From Streptomyces sp. Tue 6430 (GTDB lineage: Bacteria > Actinomycetota > Actinomycetes > Streptomycetales > Streptomycetaceae), in NCBI GenBank assembly GCA_021568835.1, contig JAKGSH010000010.1, positions 2,418,001 through 2,482,000 of the forward strand: DNA of 64,000 nucleotides, in the 5' to 3' direction. Every line of letters begins with the position of its first letter. Position 1 is the stretch's first letter. Of the stretch, positions 15,237-24,557 are shown one piece after another. A model generated the notes under the pieces. It had not been told where the DNA came from and searched no databases. It was given only the letters and a program-made list of their open reading frames with translations. Position numbers and translations under genes: made by a program.

Positions 15237-17476
15237 TCAGCCGGTCGCGCCGAACGCCAGCGCCAGGTACTCCTCGTCACCGGAGCTGGAACCGTCCGCG
15301 TACAGCGCGGCCATGTACAGGTGACCCTGGGAGTAGATGATCTCGGAGTACTCGGGCAGCAGGCTGCTCTCCGCCTCCCGCTCCGCCTCCGTCGACGGGT
15401 TCTGCAGCAGCGTCGTCTGCTTGAACGTGCCGCTGTCGATGCTGACGACCTGTCCGCCCTCGTCGTAGGGCGGCCGCTTGTACGCGATGACGTTCTCGCC
15501 GTCCGTGCGCAGCGGGGTCAGCACGCGGCCGTCGCCGGCGTCGGCACGCTGGCCGGTCTGCTTGCCGGTGGTCAGGTCGAAGGCGACGATCTCGTTGGTC
15601 CGGCTGTACTCGCCGGTGCCGTCGTGCTCCTCCGTCGGCAGATACAGCCGGTTGGGGCCGACCGCGACGCCGGAGCACTTCTCCATCTCGGTGATGCCGT
15701 CGCAGCGGGCCGCGAACTGCTCGCCCGGCGCGGAGATCCGGGTCAGCAGCTTGCCGGTCTTGTTGTCGATGGAGAAGAAGTCCGAGATGCCGCTGCCGTC
15801 CTGGGCGCTGTCGCCGACGTCGGCGGCCACGACCAGCGGGTCGGTGGACACGACGCTCGCGTACTCGATGCCGGTGGCCATCTTGTACTCGGAGAGCACC
15901 TTCCCGGAGGCCGGGTCGATGGTCTGGATGTGCAGCTCGCGCGCGTCGTACTTGCCGCACTTGCGCACCGCGACCAGCTTCGCGCCGCCGCCGTAGCCGG
16001 CGTCGTAGCAGGTGTCGGCCGCCTTGGGGGACCACAGCAGCTTGCCGGTGGTGATGTCGAAGGCGCTTCCGCCCTCGGTGGCGCCCAGCGCGACGGTGTT
16101 CCCGCCGACGGTGACGTTGTCGAAGGTGACCGGGTAGTCGCCGACCGCGACGGTCTTGCGCCACAGCTGCTTGCCCGCGTTCAGGTCGATCGCGGCGACC
16201 TCGCTGCAGCCGGCGTGGGAGTCCTTGGCGGGCATCTTCGGCTGGAAGACCACCGCGGTCTTCCCGTCCGCCGTGGTCTTGCGGCTGGCGGTGCACACCG
16301 GGCCGGGCAGCTTGACCGTCCAGAGCTTCGTGCCCTTGTCGGGGTCGTAGCCGACTATCTCGGCGACGCCCGACTTCACGTACGCCTTCTCGGTCAGCCA
16401 GGAGCCGCTCACGACGACGCTGTCGTCCTTGGCGACCGTGGGCGACGGGATCTTGAAGAGGAGCTCGGAGGCCGGGTCGCCGGGCACCTTCTCCGTGCCG
16501 CCGGCCGACGTCGTGCCGCCGTCGCCGCCGCCCTTCTCGTCACCGCCCCCGCCGCTCCCGCCGGTCGGGCCGGCGGTGCTCGCGGTGTCGTCCTTCTTGT
16601 CGCCGGAGTTCGCGTACCAGACGCCGCCGCCGATGATCAGCGCGATCGCGACGACGGCCGCGACGACGATCGCGACCTGGGCGTTGCCCCTGCGGCCGCC
16701 CCCGGTGGGCGGCACCTGCATCGGCACGGTGGGCCGGCCCGGGTAGCCCGGGTAGGCCGGCTGGGTCGGGTAGGCCTGCATGGCCGGCTGCCCCGGCTGG
16801 CCGGGCTGCCCCGGGTAGCCGTAGCCCGGCTGCTGCTGGCCGTACGGCGCCTGCTGGCCGTAGGGGGCCTGCGGGGCGTAGGGCGCGGGGGTGGGGGGCT
16901 GCTGGGCGTACGGGTTCGGCTGGCCCGGCTGGCCCGGCTGGGCGGGGTAGCCGTAGCCGGGGCCCGCCGGGGGCTGGGGCGGCTGGACCGGCGGGGCCGC
17001 CTGCGGATAGCCGTAACCGGGGCCGGCCGGGGGCTGGGGCGGGCCCGCGGGTGCCTGCGGGGCCGGCTGACCGGGGTAGCCGTAACCGGGCTGCGGCGCC
17101 GGGTCCTTGGTGAGCTGCGGTCCTGCGGGCGGAGCCGGAGGCGCCGCGGGCGGCGGGGTCCGAGGTGCCGCCGGGGCCGGAGGCTGGGGTGCCGCCGGGG
17201 CCGGAGGCTGGGGTGCCGCCGGGGCCGGAGGCTGGGGTGCCGCCGGGGCCTGCGGTGCGGGCACGGCGGCACCGTCCTGCGGCGGGGACGGGGCGTCCTG
17301 CGGCTGAGGCTCCCCGGAAGCCGCGGGAGCACCCTGCGAGGGAGCCGCGTCCTGGGGCGGGGTGTCCTGCGGAGGGGTGTCCTGGGGTGTGCCGGAGGGG
17401 CCCTGCTGCTGCGGGGGCCGGTCCTCGGGGTGCCCTGGGGCGGCTGGTTCGGGGGCGGGGACGGCGGCTGGGTCAT
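15237..17476 (-). CDS. Membrane-anchored PQQ-like beta-propeller protein A, one frame slip
   Basis: About 746 residues. The N-terminal third is low-complexity Pro/Ala/Gln/Gly-Tyr (repeats APAAPQPP, GYGYPGQP), followed by one membrane helix (AQVAIVVAAVVAIALIIGG), a Gly-rich linker and an extracytoplasmic propeller with repeats such as DPDKGTKLWTVKLP, DLNAGKQLWRKTVAV, DITTGKLLWSP and DLTTGKQTGQR (PQQ/YVTN-like blades). The start MTQPPSPPPNQPPQGTP lies one frame away; a missing C in the G run 17427-17430 explains it. A paralog lies upstream (17781-19562). Blade-assembly or surface-binding roles are known for such folds; none is shown here. Confidence 0.82.
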
Positions 17477-17667
17477 GGTGTGGGTACCTCGGGACGACGC
17501 GGGGAAAGACGGGGACGGTGACGGTGACGGGAGTACGGGACCTCGCGGACGCGGGGCGGACGGGCGGCGAGGGGGCCGGGGCCGGACGGTACGGCCCGCA
17601 CGGCCCGCCGGGCGGGGCCGCGGGCGGTCGGTGCCGGCCGGAGCGGCCCGCGGGACGGACCGCGCAC

Positions 17668-17714
17668 GGGCCGTACGGGCCGTACGGGCCGTACGGGCCG
17701 TACGGGCCGTACGG
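17668..17714. repeat. Five tandem 9-bp GGGCCGTAC repeats
   Basis: The 304-base spacer between the two propeller genes contains five perfect head-to-tail copies of GGGCCGTAC plus two bases. Each junction forms the 8-bp palindrome CCGTACGG. It could fold, act as a transcription pause, or simply be slippage-prone DNA. Nothing else is recognised in this spacer. Confidence 0.8.
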
Positions 17715-17780
17715 ACGCGGGACGCGGCGGTGGCCCGCTCGCCCGGCCGTGGCGGGCCGCCCCGGCCGGGTTCGCCCGCC

Positions 17781-19562
17781 TCACTTGCCGTAGGCGAGCA
17801 TCAGCTTCTCCTTCGAGTCGTCGCTGCCCGCCAGCCGGGTGGTGGAGAGGTAGAAGCGGCCGTCCGTCCAGGCGAGGTCGCGGGAGAAGAAGCTGTCCTC
17901 GAGCGCGATCGTGCTCTTCGGCATCTGGAGCAGCGTCGACGGCGTGTGCGCGGCACCGGCGGTCGGGATCGACACGACCCGCCCGGCGGCGTCGTACGAC
18001 GGCTCGACGTAGGCGACGAGGTTGCCGCCCTCGACGGTCACCGGCAGCATCGACTCGTCCGCCGGGGACTTCACGCGCCACTTCTCCTTGCCGGTGGCGA
18101 GGTCGATCGCGACGATCTCGTTGGCCCCGGTGGTCGCCTTGGTCGGCAGGTAGAGGGTGTTCGCGTCCGCGGCCGTGCCCTTGCAGCCGGTCAGGTCGCG
18201 CCGGAGGATCGCCCAGCCGCACTCGGGGGCGAAGTCCTCGTCGACGCCGACCTGCGAACGGAACGTGCCGTCCGGCTTGAGCGTCGAGATGTTCCAGGCG
18301 TTCTTCTCCTTGTTGGTGCTGTAGACGACGAGCGGGTCCAGGGAGTAGGCGCGCGCGACCGTCCAGCCCTTGTCGAACTTCTGGGTCCACTTGACCTTGC
18401 CGGTCGCCGGGTCCAGTTCCTGAAGCTCGTCGTGCTCGCCGGGCTTGGTCGCGTCGCAGGAGGCCACGGAGATCAGCCTGGCGCCGCCCGCGAACGCGGT
18501 CGGGAAGCAGGCGTCGCCGTACTTCTTCTTCTCCCACAGCTTCTTGCCCGTGTTCACGTCGTACGCGGTGCCCGACTGCGAGCGGCCCACCATCAGCGTG
18601 TTGCCCGCGACGGACAGTTCGATGGTGATGGCGCTGTCGAACAGCGCGCCGTCGGGGACGGTCCCCGTCCAGCCCTTGGCGCCGGTGTCGAGGTCGATCT
18701 GCTGGAGCTGGTTGCACTTGGCGCGGTCGCTGGTGCCGTTCATGTACGCCACGACGACCTTGCCGGCCGCCGTCTTCTGCGGGGTGACCGCGCAGATCTT
18801 CTGCGGCAGGGTGATGGTGTCCCAGGCGGGCCTGCCGTCCCCGACGCCGTAGCCGACGACGTCCTTGTAGGCGGCCTTCACCGCGGTCTTGGACGTGATC
18901 CACATGCCGGGGGCCTCGGCGCCGGAGGCGGGCACGTCGGGCGCCTCCTTGTACCAGAGCACCTTGGCCTCGCCGGACTTGCGGCCGGCGTTGAAGTCCT
19001 CGGGGTCCTCGCCGCCGTCGCCGCTGCCGTCCCCCGGGTTGACGGGGCCGGCGCTCGCCGACGGCTTGCCGTCGTCGCTCGGTCCGGCGACCGGCTTCTT
19101 CTCGCCGCCGCCGTCGTCACCGCTCGTGACCGCGAACACCGTCCCGCCGATCACCAGCAGCGCCGCCACCGCGGCGCCGACGACCAGGGCGGGCTTGCCC
19201 TTGAAGGGGTTGCGGGAGCCGGGCTGCGGGGTGCCGGGGGCGCCGGGGAACTGGGGCGCCGGGTAGCCGTGGCCGGGCTGCTGCCCGTAGGGACCGGCCG
19301 GCTGTCCGTACGGTCCCGGCTGCGGCGGCTGCCCGTACGGCCCCGGCTGCGGCGACTGCCCGTACGGCCCCGGTGCGCCCGGTGCGCCGTAGGGGCCGCC
19401 CGGCTGTCCGTACGGCCCCGGCTGCGGGGGCTGCTGCGGGTAGCCGTAACCGGGCTGCGGGGCCTGCGGCGGCTGGGCGGGCGGGCCCTGCGGCGGCTGG
19501 GGCGGCATCTGCGGCGCGCCGAAGCCGCCCTGCGGCGGCTGCTGGTCGGGCGGCTGAGTCAT
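17781..19562 (-). CDS. Membrane-anchored PQQ-like beta-propeller protein B
   Basis: 593 residues, same architecture as the gene downstream: a Pro/Gln/Gly-Tyr-rich cytoplasmic N-terminus (GPYGQPP and GYGYP repeats, about 1-115), a membrane helix at about 120-143 (ALVVGAAVAALLVIGGTVFA), an acidic linker, then an external propeller with blades such as DLDTGAKGWTGTVP, DVNTGKKLWEKKK, DPATGKVKWTQKF and DLATGKEKWRVKSP. Paired Cys residues in the propeller may form disulfides. ATG 19562 is chosen because GAGGGGGA precedes it. Tandem duplication with its neighbour; function unknown. Confidence 0.87.
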   Translation of the reverse strand: MTQPPDQQPPQGGFGAPQMPPQPPQGPPAQPPQAPQPGYGYPQQPPQPGPYGQPGGPYGAPGAPGPYGQSPQPGPYGQPPQPGPYGQPAGPYGQQPGHGYPAPQFPGAPGTPQPGSRNPFKGKPALVVGAAVAALLVIGGTVFAVTSGDDGGGEKKPVAGPSDDGKPSASAGPVNPGDGSGDGGEDPEDFNAGRKSGEAKVLWYKEAPDVPASGAEAPGMWITSKTAVKAAYKDVVGYGVGDGRPAWDTITLPQKICAVTPQKTAAGKVVVAYMNGTSDRAKCNQLQQIDLDTGAKGWTGTVPDGALFDSAITIELSVAGNTLMVGRSQSGTAYDVNTGKKLWEKKKYGDACFPTAFAGGARLISVASCDATKPGEHDELQELDPATGKVKWTQKFDKGWTVARAYSLDPLVVYSTNKEKNAWNISTLKPDGTFRSQVGVDEDFAPECGWAILRRDLTGCKGTAADANTLYLPTKATTGANEIVAIDLATGKEKWRVKSPADESMLPVTVEGGNLVAYVEPSYDAAGRVVSIPTAGAAHTPSTLLQMPKSTIALEDSFFSRDLAWTDGRFYLSTTRLAGSDDSKEKLMLAYGK

Positions 19563-19680
19563 CAGCGTCTCCCCCTCGCTCACTGATTTTTAGCCACGCC
19601 CTGAGGCTCGTGACGGGCCCGGACTCGTGCTCGGAAAGTCCCGGACGGCTCTTTCTATCACCCGGCACCGACGGCGAAGG

Positions 19681-19718
19681 GGCCCGCGTCCTCCCTGTTC
19701 CCAAGGGAGGACCGGGCC
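19681..19718. terminator. Terminator hairpin downstream of the ABC-F gene
   Basis: Stem GGCCCG(C)GTCCTCCCT / AGGGAGGACCGGGCC with a 7-base loop and one bulge. It sits in the 314-base spacer between the leftward ABC-F gene (stop 19877) and the propeller B start, so it separates the two transcripts. The remainder is GC-rich with no gene seen. Confidence 0.75.
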
Positions 19719-19876
19719 GTGATGTCGCCGTTACGCGCCTTCACGCCCCCTTCACGCGGCGCGCGCGCCGTTGCCGCGCGCGGGCCGCGCACCCCGTACG
19801 TGCCGGAGTGTGCCCGGTGCGTGCCCGCGGGGTCCCCCCGGCTCCGCGTGCGCGAGTTTCGGTCACGCCGGTGGGT

Positions 19877-21682
19877 TCACGCGTCCTCGGCCAACTCCAG
19901 CCAGCGCATCTCGAGTTCGTCGCGCTCGTCGGCCAGTCCGCGCAGTTCGGCGTCCAGTTCGGCGACCTTCGCGAAGTCGGTGGCGTTGTCGGCGATCCGC
20001 GCGTGCAGCTTGGCCTCCTTCTCGGAGACCTTGTCCAACTGGCGCTCGATCTTCTGGAGTTCCTTCTTGGCGGCGCGCTGGTCGGCGGCGCTCCTCTCGG
20101 GCGCCGCCTTCTGCTGCGCGGCGGGCGCCGCGGCGGCCGCGGCCTCCTCCATCCGCAGGCGGCGCTCCAGGTACTCGTCGATGCCGCGCGGCAGCATGCG
20201 CAGGGCACAGTCGCCGAGGAGGGCGAAGACGCGGTCCGTGGTGCGCTCGACGAAGAAGCGGTCGTGGGAGATGACGATCATCGAGCCGGGCCAGCCGTCG
20301 AGGAGGTCCTCCAGCTGGGTGAGGGTCTCGATGTCGAGGTCGTTGGTGGGCTCGTCGAGGAAGAGGACGTTGGGCTCGTCCATCAGCAGCCGCAGGATCT
20401 GCAGGCGGCGGCGCTCACCGCCGGACAGGTCCCCGACCGGCGTCCACTGCTTCTCCTTGCCGAAGCCGAACGTCTCGCACAGCTGCCCGGCGGTCATCTC
20501 GCGGCCCTTGCCGAGGTCGACGCGCTCGCGCACCTGCTGGACGGCCTCCAGGACCCGCAGGTTCGGGTCGAGTTCGCCGACCTCCTGGGAGAGGTAGGCG
20601 AGCTTGACGGTGCGGCCGACGACGACCTTCCCGCCGGCCGGCTGGGCCTCGCCCCCGGTGCGGGCGGCGTCGGCCAGGGCGCGCAGCAGCGACGTCTTCC
20701 CGGCGCCGTTGACGCCGACCAGGCCGATGCGGTCGCCGGGGCCGAGCTGCCAGGTGACGTGCTCCAGCAGCACCTTGGGGCCCGCCTGGACGGTCACGTC
20801 CTCCAGCTCGAAGACGGTCCTGCCGAGCCGCGAGGAGGCGAACTTCATCAGCTCGCTGCTGTCCCGCGGCGGCGGCACGTCGGCGATGAGCTCGTTGGCG
20901 GCCTCGACCCGGAAGCGCGGCTTGGACGTCCGCGCCGGCGCGCCGCGCCGCAGCCAGGCCAGCTCCTTGCGGACCAGGTTCTGCCGCTTGACCTCCTCGG
21001 TCGCGGCGATCCGCTCGCGCTCGGCGCGCGCGAACACGTAGTCGGAGTAGCCGCCCTCGTACTCGTGGACGGCGCCGCGCTGCACGTCCCACATGCGGGT
21101 GCAGACCTGGTCGAGGAACCAGCGGTCGTGGGTGACGCAGACGAGCGCGGAGCGGCGCTCGCGCAGGTGCTTCGCGAGCCAGGCGATGCCCTCGACGTCG
21201 AGGTGGTTGGTCGGCTCGTCGAGGACGATCAGGTCCTGCTCGTCGATCAGCAGCTTGGCAAGCGCGATGCGGCGCCGCTCGCCGCCGGAGAGCGGCCCGA
21301 TGACGGTGTCCAGGCCCTGCGGGAAGCCGGGCAGGTCGAGGCCGCCGAACAGGCCCGTCAGGACGTCGCGGATCTTGGCGTTGCCGGCCCACTCGTGGTC
21401 GGCCATGTCCCGGATGACCTCGTGCCGCACGGTCGCGGCCGGGTCGAGCGAGTCGTGCTGGGTGAGGACGCCCAGGCGCAGTCCGCCGGAGTGGGTGACT
21501 CGTCCGGTGTCGGCCTCCTCCAGCTTGGCGAGCATGCGGATCAGGGTGGTCTTGCCGTCGCCGTTGCGGCCCACGACCCCGATCCGGTCCCCTTCGGAGA
21601 CACCGAGCGAGACACCGTCGAGCAGCGCACGGGTGCCGTACACCTTGCTGACGTTCTCGACATTGACCAGGTTGACGGCCAT
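19877..21682 (-). CDS. ABC-F family ATPase, Uup-like
   Basis: 601 residues with two ABC domains and no membrane segments. Walker A loops are GRNGDGKTT (38-46) and GVNGAGKTS; signatures are LSGGERRRIALAK and LSGGERRRLQILR; Walker B ends are VLDEPTNHLD and FLDEPTNDLD. The tail (AAKKELQKIERQLDKVSEKE onward) is a charged coiled coil as in Uup. ABC-F proteins act on ribosomes rather than in transport. The Uup-like tail favours a housekeeping translation role over antibiotic resistance. ATG 21682 follows AGGAGA by 5 bases; an ATG at 21697 is inside the leader. Confidence 0.92.
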   Translation of the reverse strand: MAVNLVNVENVSKVYGTRALLDGVSLGVSEGDRIGVVGRNGDGKTTLIRMLAKLEEADTGRVTHSGGLRLGVLTQHDSLDPAATVRHEVIRDMADHEWAGNAKIRDVLTGLFGGLDLPGFPQGLDTVIGPLSGGERRRIALAKLLIDEQDLIVLDEPTNHLDVEGIAWLAKHLRERRSALVCVTHDRWFLDQVCTRMWDVQRGAVHEYEGGYSDYVFARAERERIAATEEVKRQNLVRKELAWLRRGAPARTSKPRFRVEAANELIADVPPPRDSSELMKFASSRLGRTVFELEDVTVQAGPKVLLEHVTWQLGPGDRIGLVGVNGAGKTSLLRALADAARTGGEAQPAGGKVVVGRTVKLAYLSQEVGELDPNLRVLEAVQQVRERVDLGKGREMTAGQLCETFGFGKEKQWTPVGDLSGGERRRLQILRLLMDEPNVLFLDEPTNDLDIETLTQLEDLLDGWPGSMIVISHDRFFVERTTDRVFALLGDCALRMLPRGIDEYLERRLRMEEAAAAAAPAAQQKAAPERSAADQRAAKKELQKIERQLDKVSEKEAKLHARIADNATDFAKVAELDAELRGLADERDELEMRWLELAEDA

Positions 21683-21839
21683 TTTTCTCCTGCGCATGGG
21701 GGTCGGTCAGCCTTCTAGCCTAGGGCCTGCCGGGCCGGGGACGGGGCGCGAGGGGGCAGTCACTCTTTGTGATGACGTGATCGGGAAAGGGCCGCTACCG
21801 TGGAGGACGGGCAGCAGGATCCCGTCCATGGGAGGAACC

Positions 21840-22436
21840 ATGACCGCCGAGTCCGTACAGCACCGCGTCCAGTGGCCGGTGCCGCCGCAGGACGGCTACA
21901 CCGTGGACGACCTGTTCACGCTGCCCGATCTCCCGCCGCACACCGAACTGATCGACGGGAGCCTGGTTTTCGTGAGTCCGCAGCGTCGCTTCCACTTCCT
22001 TGTGATCGACCTCCTGGTCGACGGGCTGCGCAGTTCTCTTGGCCCCGGCTTCAGTGTCGAGCGGGAGATGACCGTCGTCCTGGACAAGCGCAACGGCCCC
22101 GAACCCGATGTCAGCGTGGTGCGAGCCGACGCGGTCACCGGGCTGGACCAGACCAGTTTCGAGGCCAAGGACGTGCTGCTCGCCGTGGAGGTCGTCTCAC
22201 CGGACTCGGAATCTCGCGACCGCACGACCAAACCGCTCAAGTACGCCACCGCCGGAATTCCCCACTACTGGCGTGTCGAGCAGGACGGAACCACCGGCCG
22301 TCCTCTCATCCACGTGTACGAGCTCGACCCGATGACACAGCGCTACGTGCACATGGGCGTACAGCGCGACCAGATCAAGGTCGACAAACCTGCCGCCATC
22401 GCCATCGAGTTGGTCAGGGCCGACGCCCGGTCCTGA
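21840..22436 (+). CDS. Uma2-family putative restriction endonuclease-fold protein
   Basis: 198 residues. The family landmarks are YTVDDLFTLPDLPPHTELIDG, then VSPQRRFHFLVI, EPDVSVVRAD (the PD of the PD-(D/E)XK site), LLAVEVVSPDSESRDRTTKP (E-V-x-S-x-x-S-x-x-R-D motif) and KYATAGIPHYWRVE. Uma2 proteins are abundant in Streptomyces and cyanobacteria; their nuclease activity is predicted and their role is unknown. Strong ribosome-binding site GGAGGAACC before ATG 21840. Divergent from the ABC-F gene. Confidence 0.88.
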   Translation: MTAESVQHRVQWPVPPQDGYTVDDLFTLPDLPPHTELIDGSLVFVSPQRRFHFLVIDLLVDGLRSSLGPGFSVEREMTVVLDKRNGPEPDVSVVRADAVTGLDQTSFEAKDVLLAVEVVSPDSESRDRTTKPLKYATAGIPHYWRVEQDGTTGRPLIHVYELDPMTQRYVHMGVQRDQIKVDKPAAIAIELVRADARS

Positions 22437-22440
22437 TCCC

Positions 22441-23334
22441 TCAGAGCACCGTCGCCCCCGGCGCCGGGCCCGACGCCGTGCGCACGCTCCGGCACGTGCC
22501 GGACGTCCGCAGCGCCTGCGCGATCCGCTCCGCGGCCGCGGTGTCACGCGCCAGGAACGCGGTGGTGGGGCCCGAGCCCGAGACGAGGGCGGTGAGCGCG
22601 CCGGCCGCCTCCCCCGCCGCGAGGGTGTCCGCGAGTTCAGGGAACAGCGACAGCGCCGCGGGCTGGAGGTCGTTGGAGACGGTGGCCGCGAGCGCGTCCG
22701 GATCGCCCTTCACGAGGGCGTCGAGGAGGTCCCGCGAGGCGACGGGTTCGGGGATGTCGCGGCCCTCGGCGAGGCGGTCGAACTCGCGGAAGACGGCCGG
22801 GGTCGACAGTCCCCGCTCCGCCATCGCGAACACCCAGTGGAAGGTGCCGCCGACCTCCAGCGGGGCCAGCCTCTCACCGCGTCCGGTGCCGAGGGCGGCC
22901 CCGCCCACCAGGCTGAACGGCACGTCGCTGCCCAGCTCGGCGCAGATCTCCAGCAGTTCGCCGCGGGAGGCGCCGGTGCCCCAGAGCGCGTCGCAGGCCA
23001 GGAGGGCGCCCGCGCCGTCCGCGCTGCCGCCCGCCATGCCGCCGGCGACGGGGATGTCCTTGGCGATGTGCAGGTGCACGTCCGGGGTGCGGCCGTACCG
23101 CTCGGCGAGGGCGATCGCCGCGCGCGCGGCGAGGTTGGTGCGGTCCAGCGGGACCTGGGCGGCGTCCGGGCCCGCGCAGGTGACGCGCAGTTCGCCGGCC
23201 GGGGTGACGGTGACCTCGTCGTACAGGCCGACCGCGAGGAACACGTTCGCCAGGTCGTGGAAGCCGTCCGCGCGCGCGGCGCCCACCGCGAGCTGGACGT
23301 TGACCTTGGCGGGCACCCGCACGGTGACGCTCAC
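22441..23334 (-). CDS. ispE: 4-diphosphocytidyl-2-C-methyl-D-erythritol kinase
   Basis: A 297-residue GHMP kinase of the non-mevalonate isoprenoid pathway, phosphorylating CDP-methylerythritol at O2. Motifs are PAKVNVQLAVG (8-18), the ATP loop PVAGGMAGGSADGAGALLA (95-113) and C-terminal SGSGPTTAFLA. GTG 23334 overlaps the rsmA stop (GTGA). It is last in the chain rpfB-rsmA-ispE, an order shared with mycobacteria. Confidence 0.94.
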   Translation of the reverse strand: MSVTVRVPAKVNVQLAVGAARADGFHDLANVFLAVGLYDEVTVTPAGELRVTCAGPDAAQVPLDRTNLAARAAIALAERYGRTPDVHLHIAKDIPVAGGMAGGSADGAGALLACDALWGTGASRGELLEICAELGSDVPFSLVGGAALGTGRGERLAPLEVGGTFHWVFAMAERGLSTPAVFREFDRLAEGRDIPEPVASRDLLDALVKGDPDALAATVSNDLQPAALSLFPELADTLAAGEAAGALTALVSGSGPTTAFLARDTAAAERIAQALRTSGTCRSVRTASGPAPGATVL

Positions 23335-24203
23335 GCCGCGTCCTCCTGCTTGTTCTCGGCGATCCGGGCGAACTCCTCGACCGTGAGGGACTCGCCGCGC
23401 GCCTGCGGGGACACCCCGGCGGCGACCAGGGCCGCCTCGGCGGCGGCCGCCGATCCGGCCCACCCGGCGAGCGCGGCCCGCAGGGTCTTGCGGCGCTGGG
23501 CGAAGGCCGCGTCGACGACGGCGAAGACCTCCTGCCGGGAGGCCGTGGTCGCGATCGGCTCCGCCCGCCGCACCAGCGAGACCAGCCCGCTGTCCACGTT
23601 CGGCGCCGGCCAGAAGACGTTGCGCCCGATGGCGCCGGCCCGCTTGACCTCGGCGTACCAGTTCGCCTTCACGGACGGCACGCCGTACACCTTCGAGCCG
23701 GGGCCGGCGGCGAGGCGGTCGGCGACCTCCGACTGGACCATGACGAGGGTCCGCTCGATGCTCGGGAACGTCTCGAGCATGTGCAGGAGCACGGGGACCG
23801 CGACGTTGTACGGCAGGTTCGCCACCAGGGCGGTGGGGGCGGGGCCCGGCAGGCCGGTCACGTGCATGGCGTCGGAGTGCACCAGCGCGAAGCGGTCCGC
23901 GCGCCGCGGCATGCGGGCGGTGATCGTCGCGGGCAGGGCGCTCGCCAGGACGTCGTCGATCTCCACGGCCGTGACGCGGTCGGCGACCTCCAGCAGCGCG
24001 AGGGTGAGGGAGCCGAGGCCCGGGCCCACCTCGACGACCACGTCCTCGGGGCGCACCTGCGCGGTGCGGACGATACGGCGGACCGTGTTCGCGTCGATCA
24101 CGAAGTTCTGGCCGCGCTGCTTGGTGGGCCGCACGCCGAGGGCTGCCGCGAGCTCGCGGATGTCGGCGGGGCCCAGGAGGGCGTCGGGGGTGGGGCTCGT
24201 CAC
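23331..24203 (-). CDS. rsmA: 16S rRNA dimethyladenosine methyltransferase
   Basis: 290 residues (KsgA). It dimethylates two adjacent adenines in the 3' hairpin of 16S rRNA late in small-subunit assembly. Seen are GQNFVIDANTVRRIV (31-45), SAM motif I EVGPGLGSLTLAL (58-70), the catalytic motif NLPYNVAVPVL and NVFWPAPNVDSGLV. GTG 24203 is preferred: upstream codons are Pro/Arg-rich repeat DNA, and homologs start near TSPTPDALLGPADIREL. A 354-base repeat-rich spacer separates it from rpfB. Confidence 0.94.
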   Translation of the reverse strand: MTSPTPDALLGPADIRELAAALGVRPTKQRGQNFVIDANTVRRIVRTAQVRPEDVVVEVGPGLGSLTLALLEVADRVTAVEIDDVLASALPATITARMPRRADRFALVHSDAMHVTGLPGPAPTALVANLPYNVAVPVLLHMLETFPSIERTLVMVQSEVADRLAAGPGSKVYGVPSVKANWYAEVKRAGAIGRNVFWPAPNVDSGLVSLVRRAEPIATTASRQEVFAVVDAAFAQRRKTLRAALAGWAGSAAAAEAALVAAGVSPQARGESLTVEEFARIAENKQEDAA

Positions 24204-24347
24204 GGGACAAGGGTACGGGGGTGCGGGGAGCGGGACCGCAGGTCCCCGGCGGGGGCTCGGAAACGGGGTACGGAGACGGGGCGCGGAGGCGGGGCACGGA
24301 GACGGGACGCCGCTCACCCGGCGCCACTGCTCGGGGCGGGTCGCGCG

Positions 24348-24411
24348 GTCCGGCGCCCGCGAGGTCCGGCGCCCGCGAGGTCCGGCGCCGGCGGGGTCCG
24401 GCGCCGGCGGG
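24348..24411. repeat. Four 16-bp tandem repeats in the rpfB-rsmA spacer
   Basis: Two copies of GTCCGGCGCCCGCGAG then two of GTCCGGCGCCGGCGGG, head to tail. Upstream, 24253-24305 carries looser ACGGGGyrCGGAG repeats. No gene is recognised in 24204-24557. The repeats contain GGCGCC palindromes and could weaken read-through from rpfB into rsmA. Confidence 0.8.
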
Positions 24412-24557
24412 GTGCCGTCCGAGACCGCTCTCCCCGGTGCCCCGGGCGGGTCACGCCTGCCCCGTGCCCACGGGCGGCGGGCGTCCGGCGACGGCAGGCG
24501 TCCGGCGACGGCGGTGCATGAGGGGTGCGGGGGCGCGGGGCGCTGCTCGCCCCGGCG

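Noticed and set aside
14154..19586. Very long plus-strand open frame opposite the propeller genes
   Set aside because: Val/Ala/Arg/Gly-rich shadow of two real leftward genes, typical for high-GC DNA; no domain and no ribosome-binding site.
21840..22436. Uma2 gene as part of a restriction system
   Set aside because: No methyltransferase or specificity gene nearby; Uma2 genes are scattered singly in Streptomyces.
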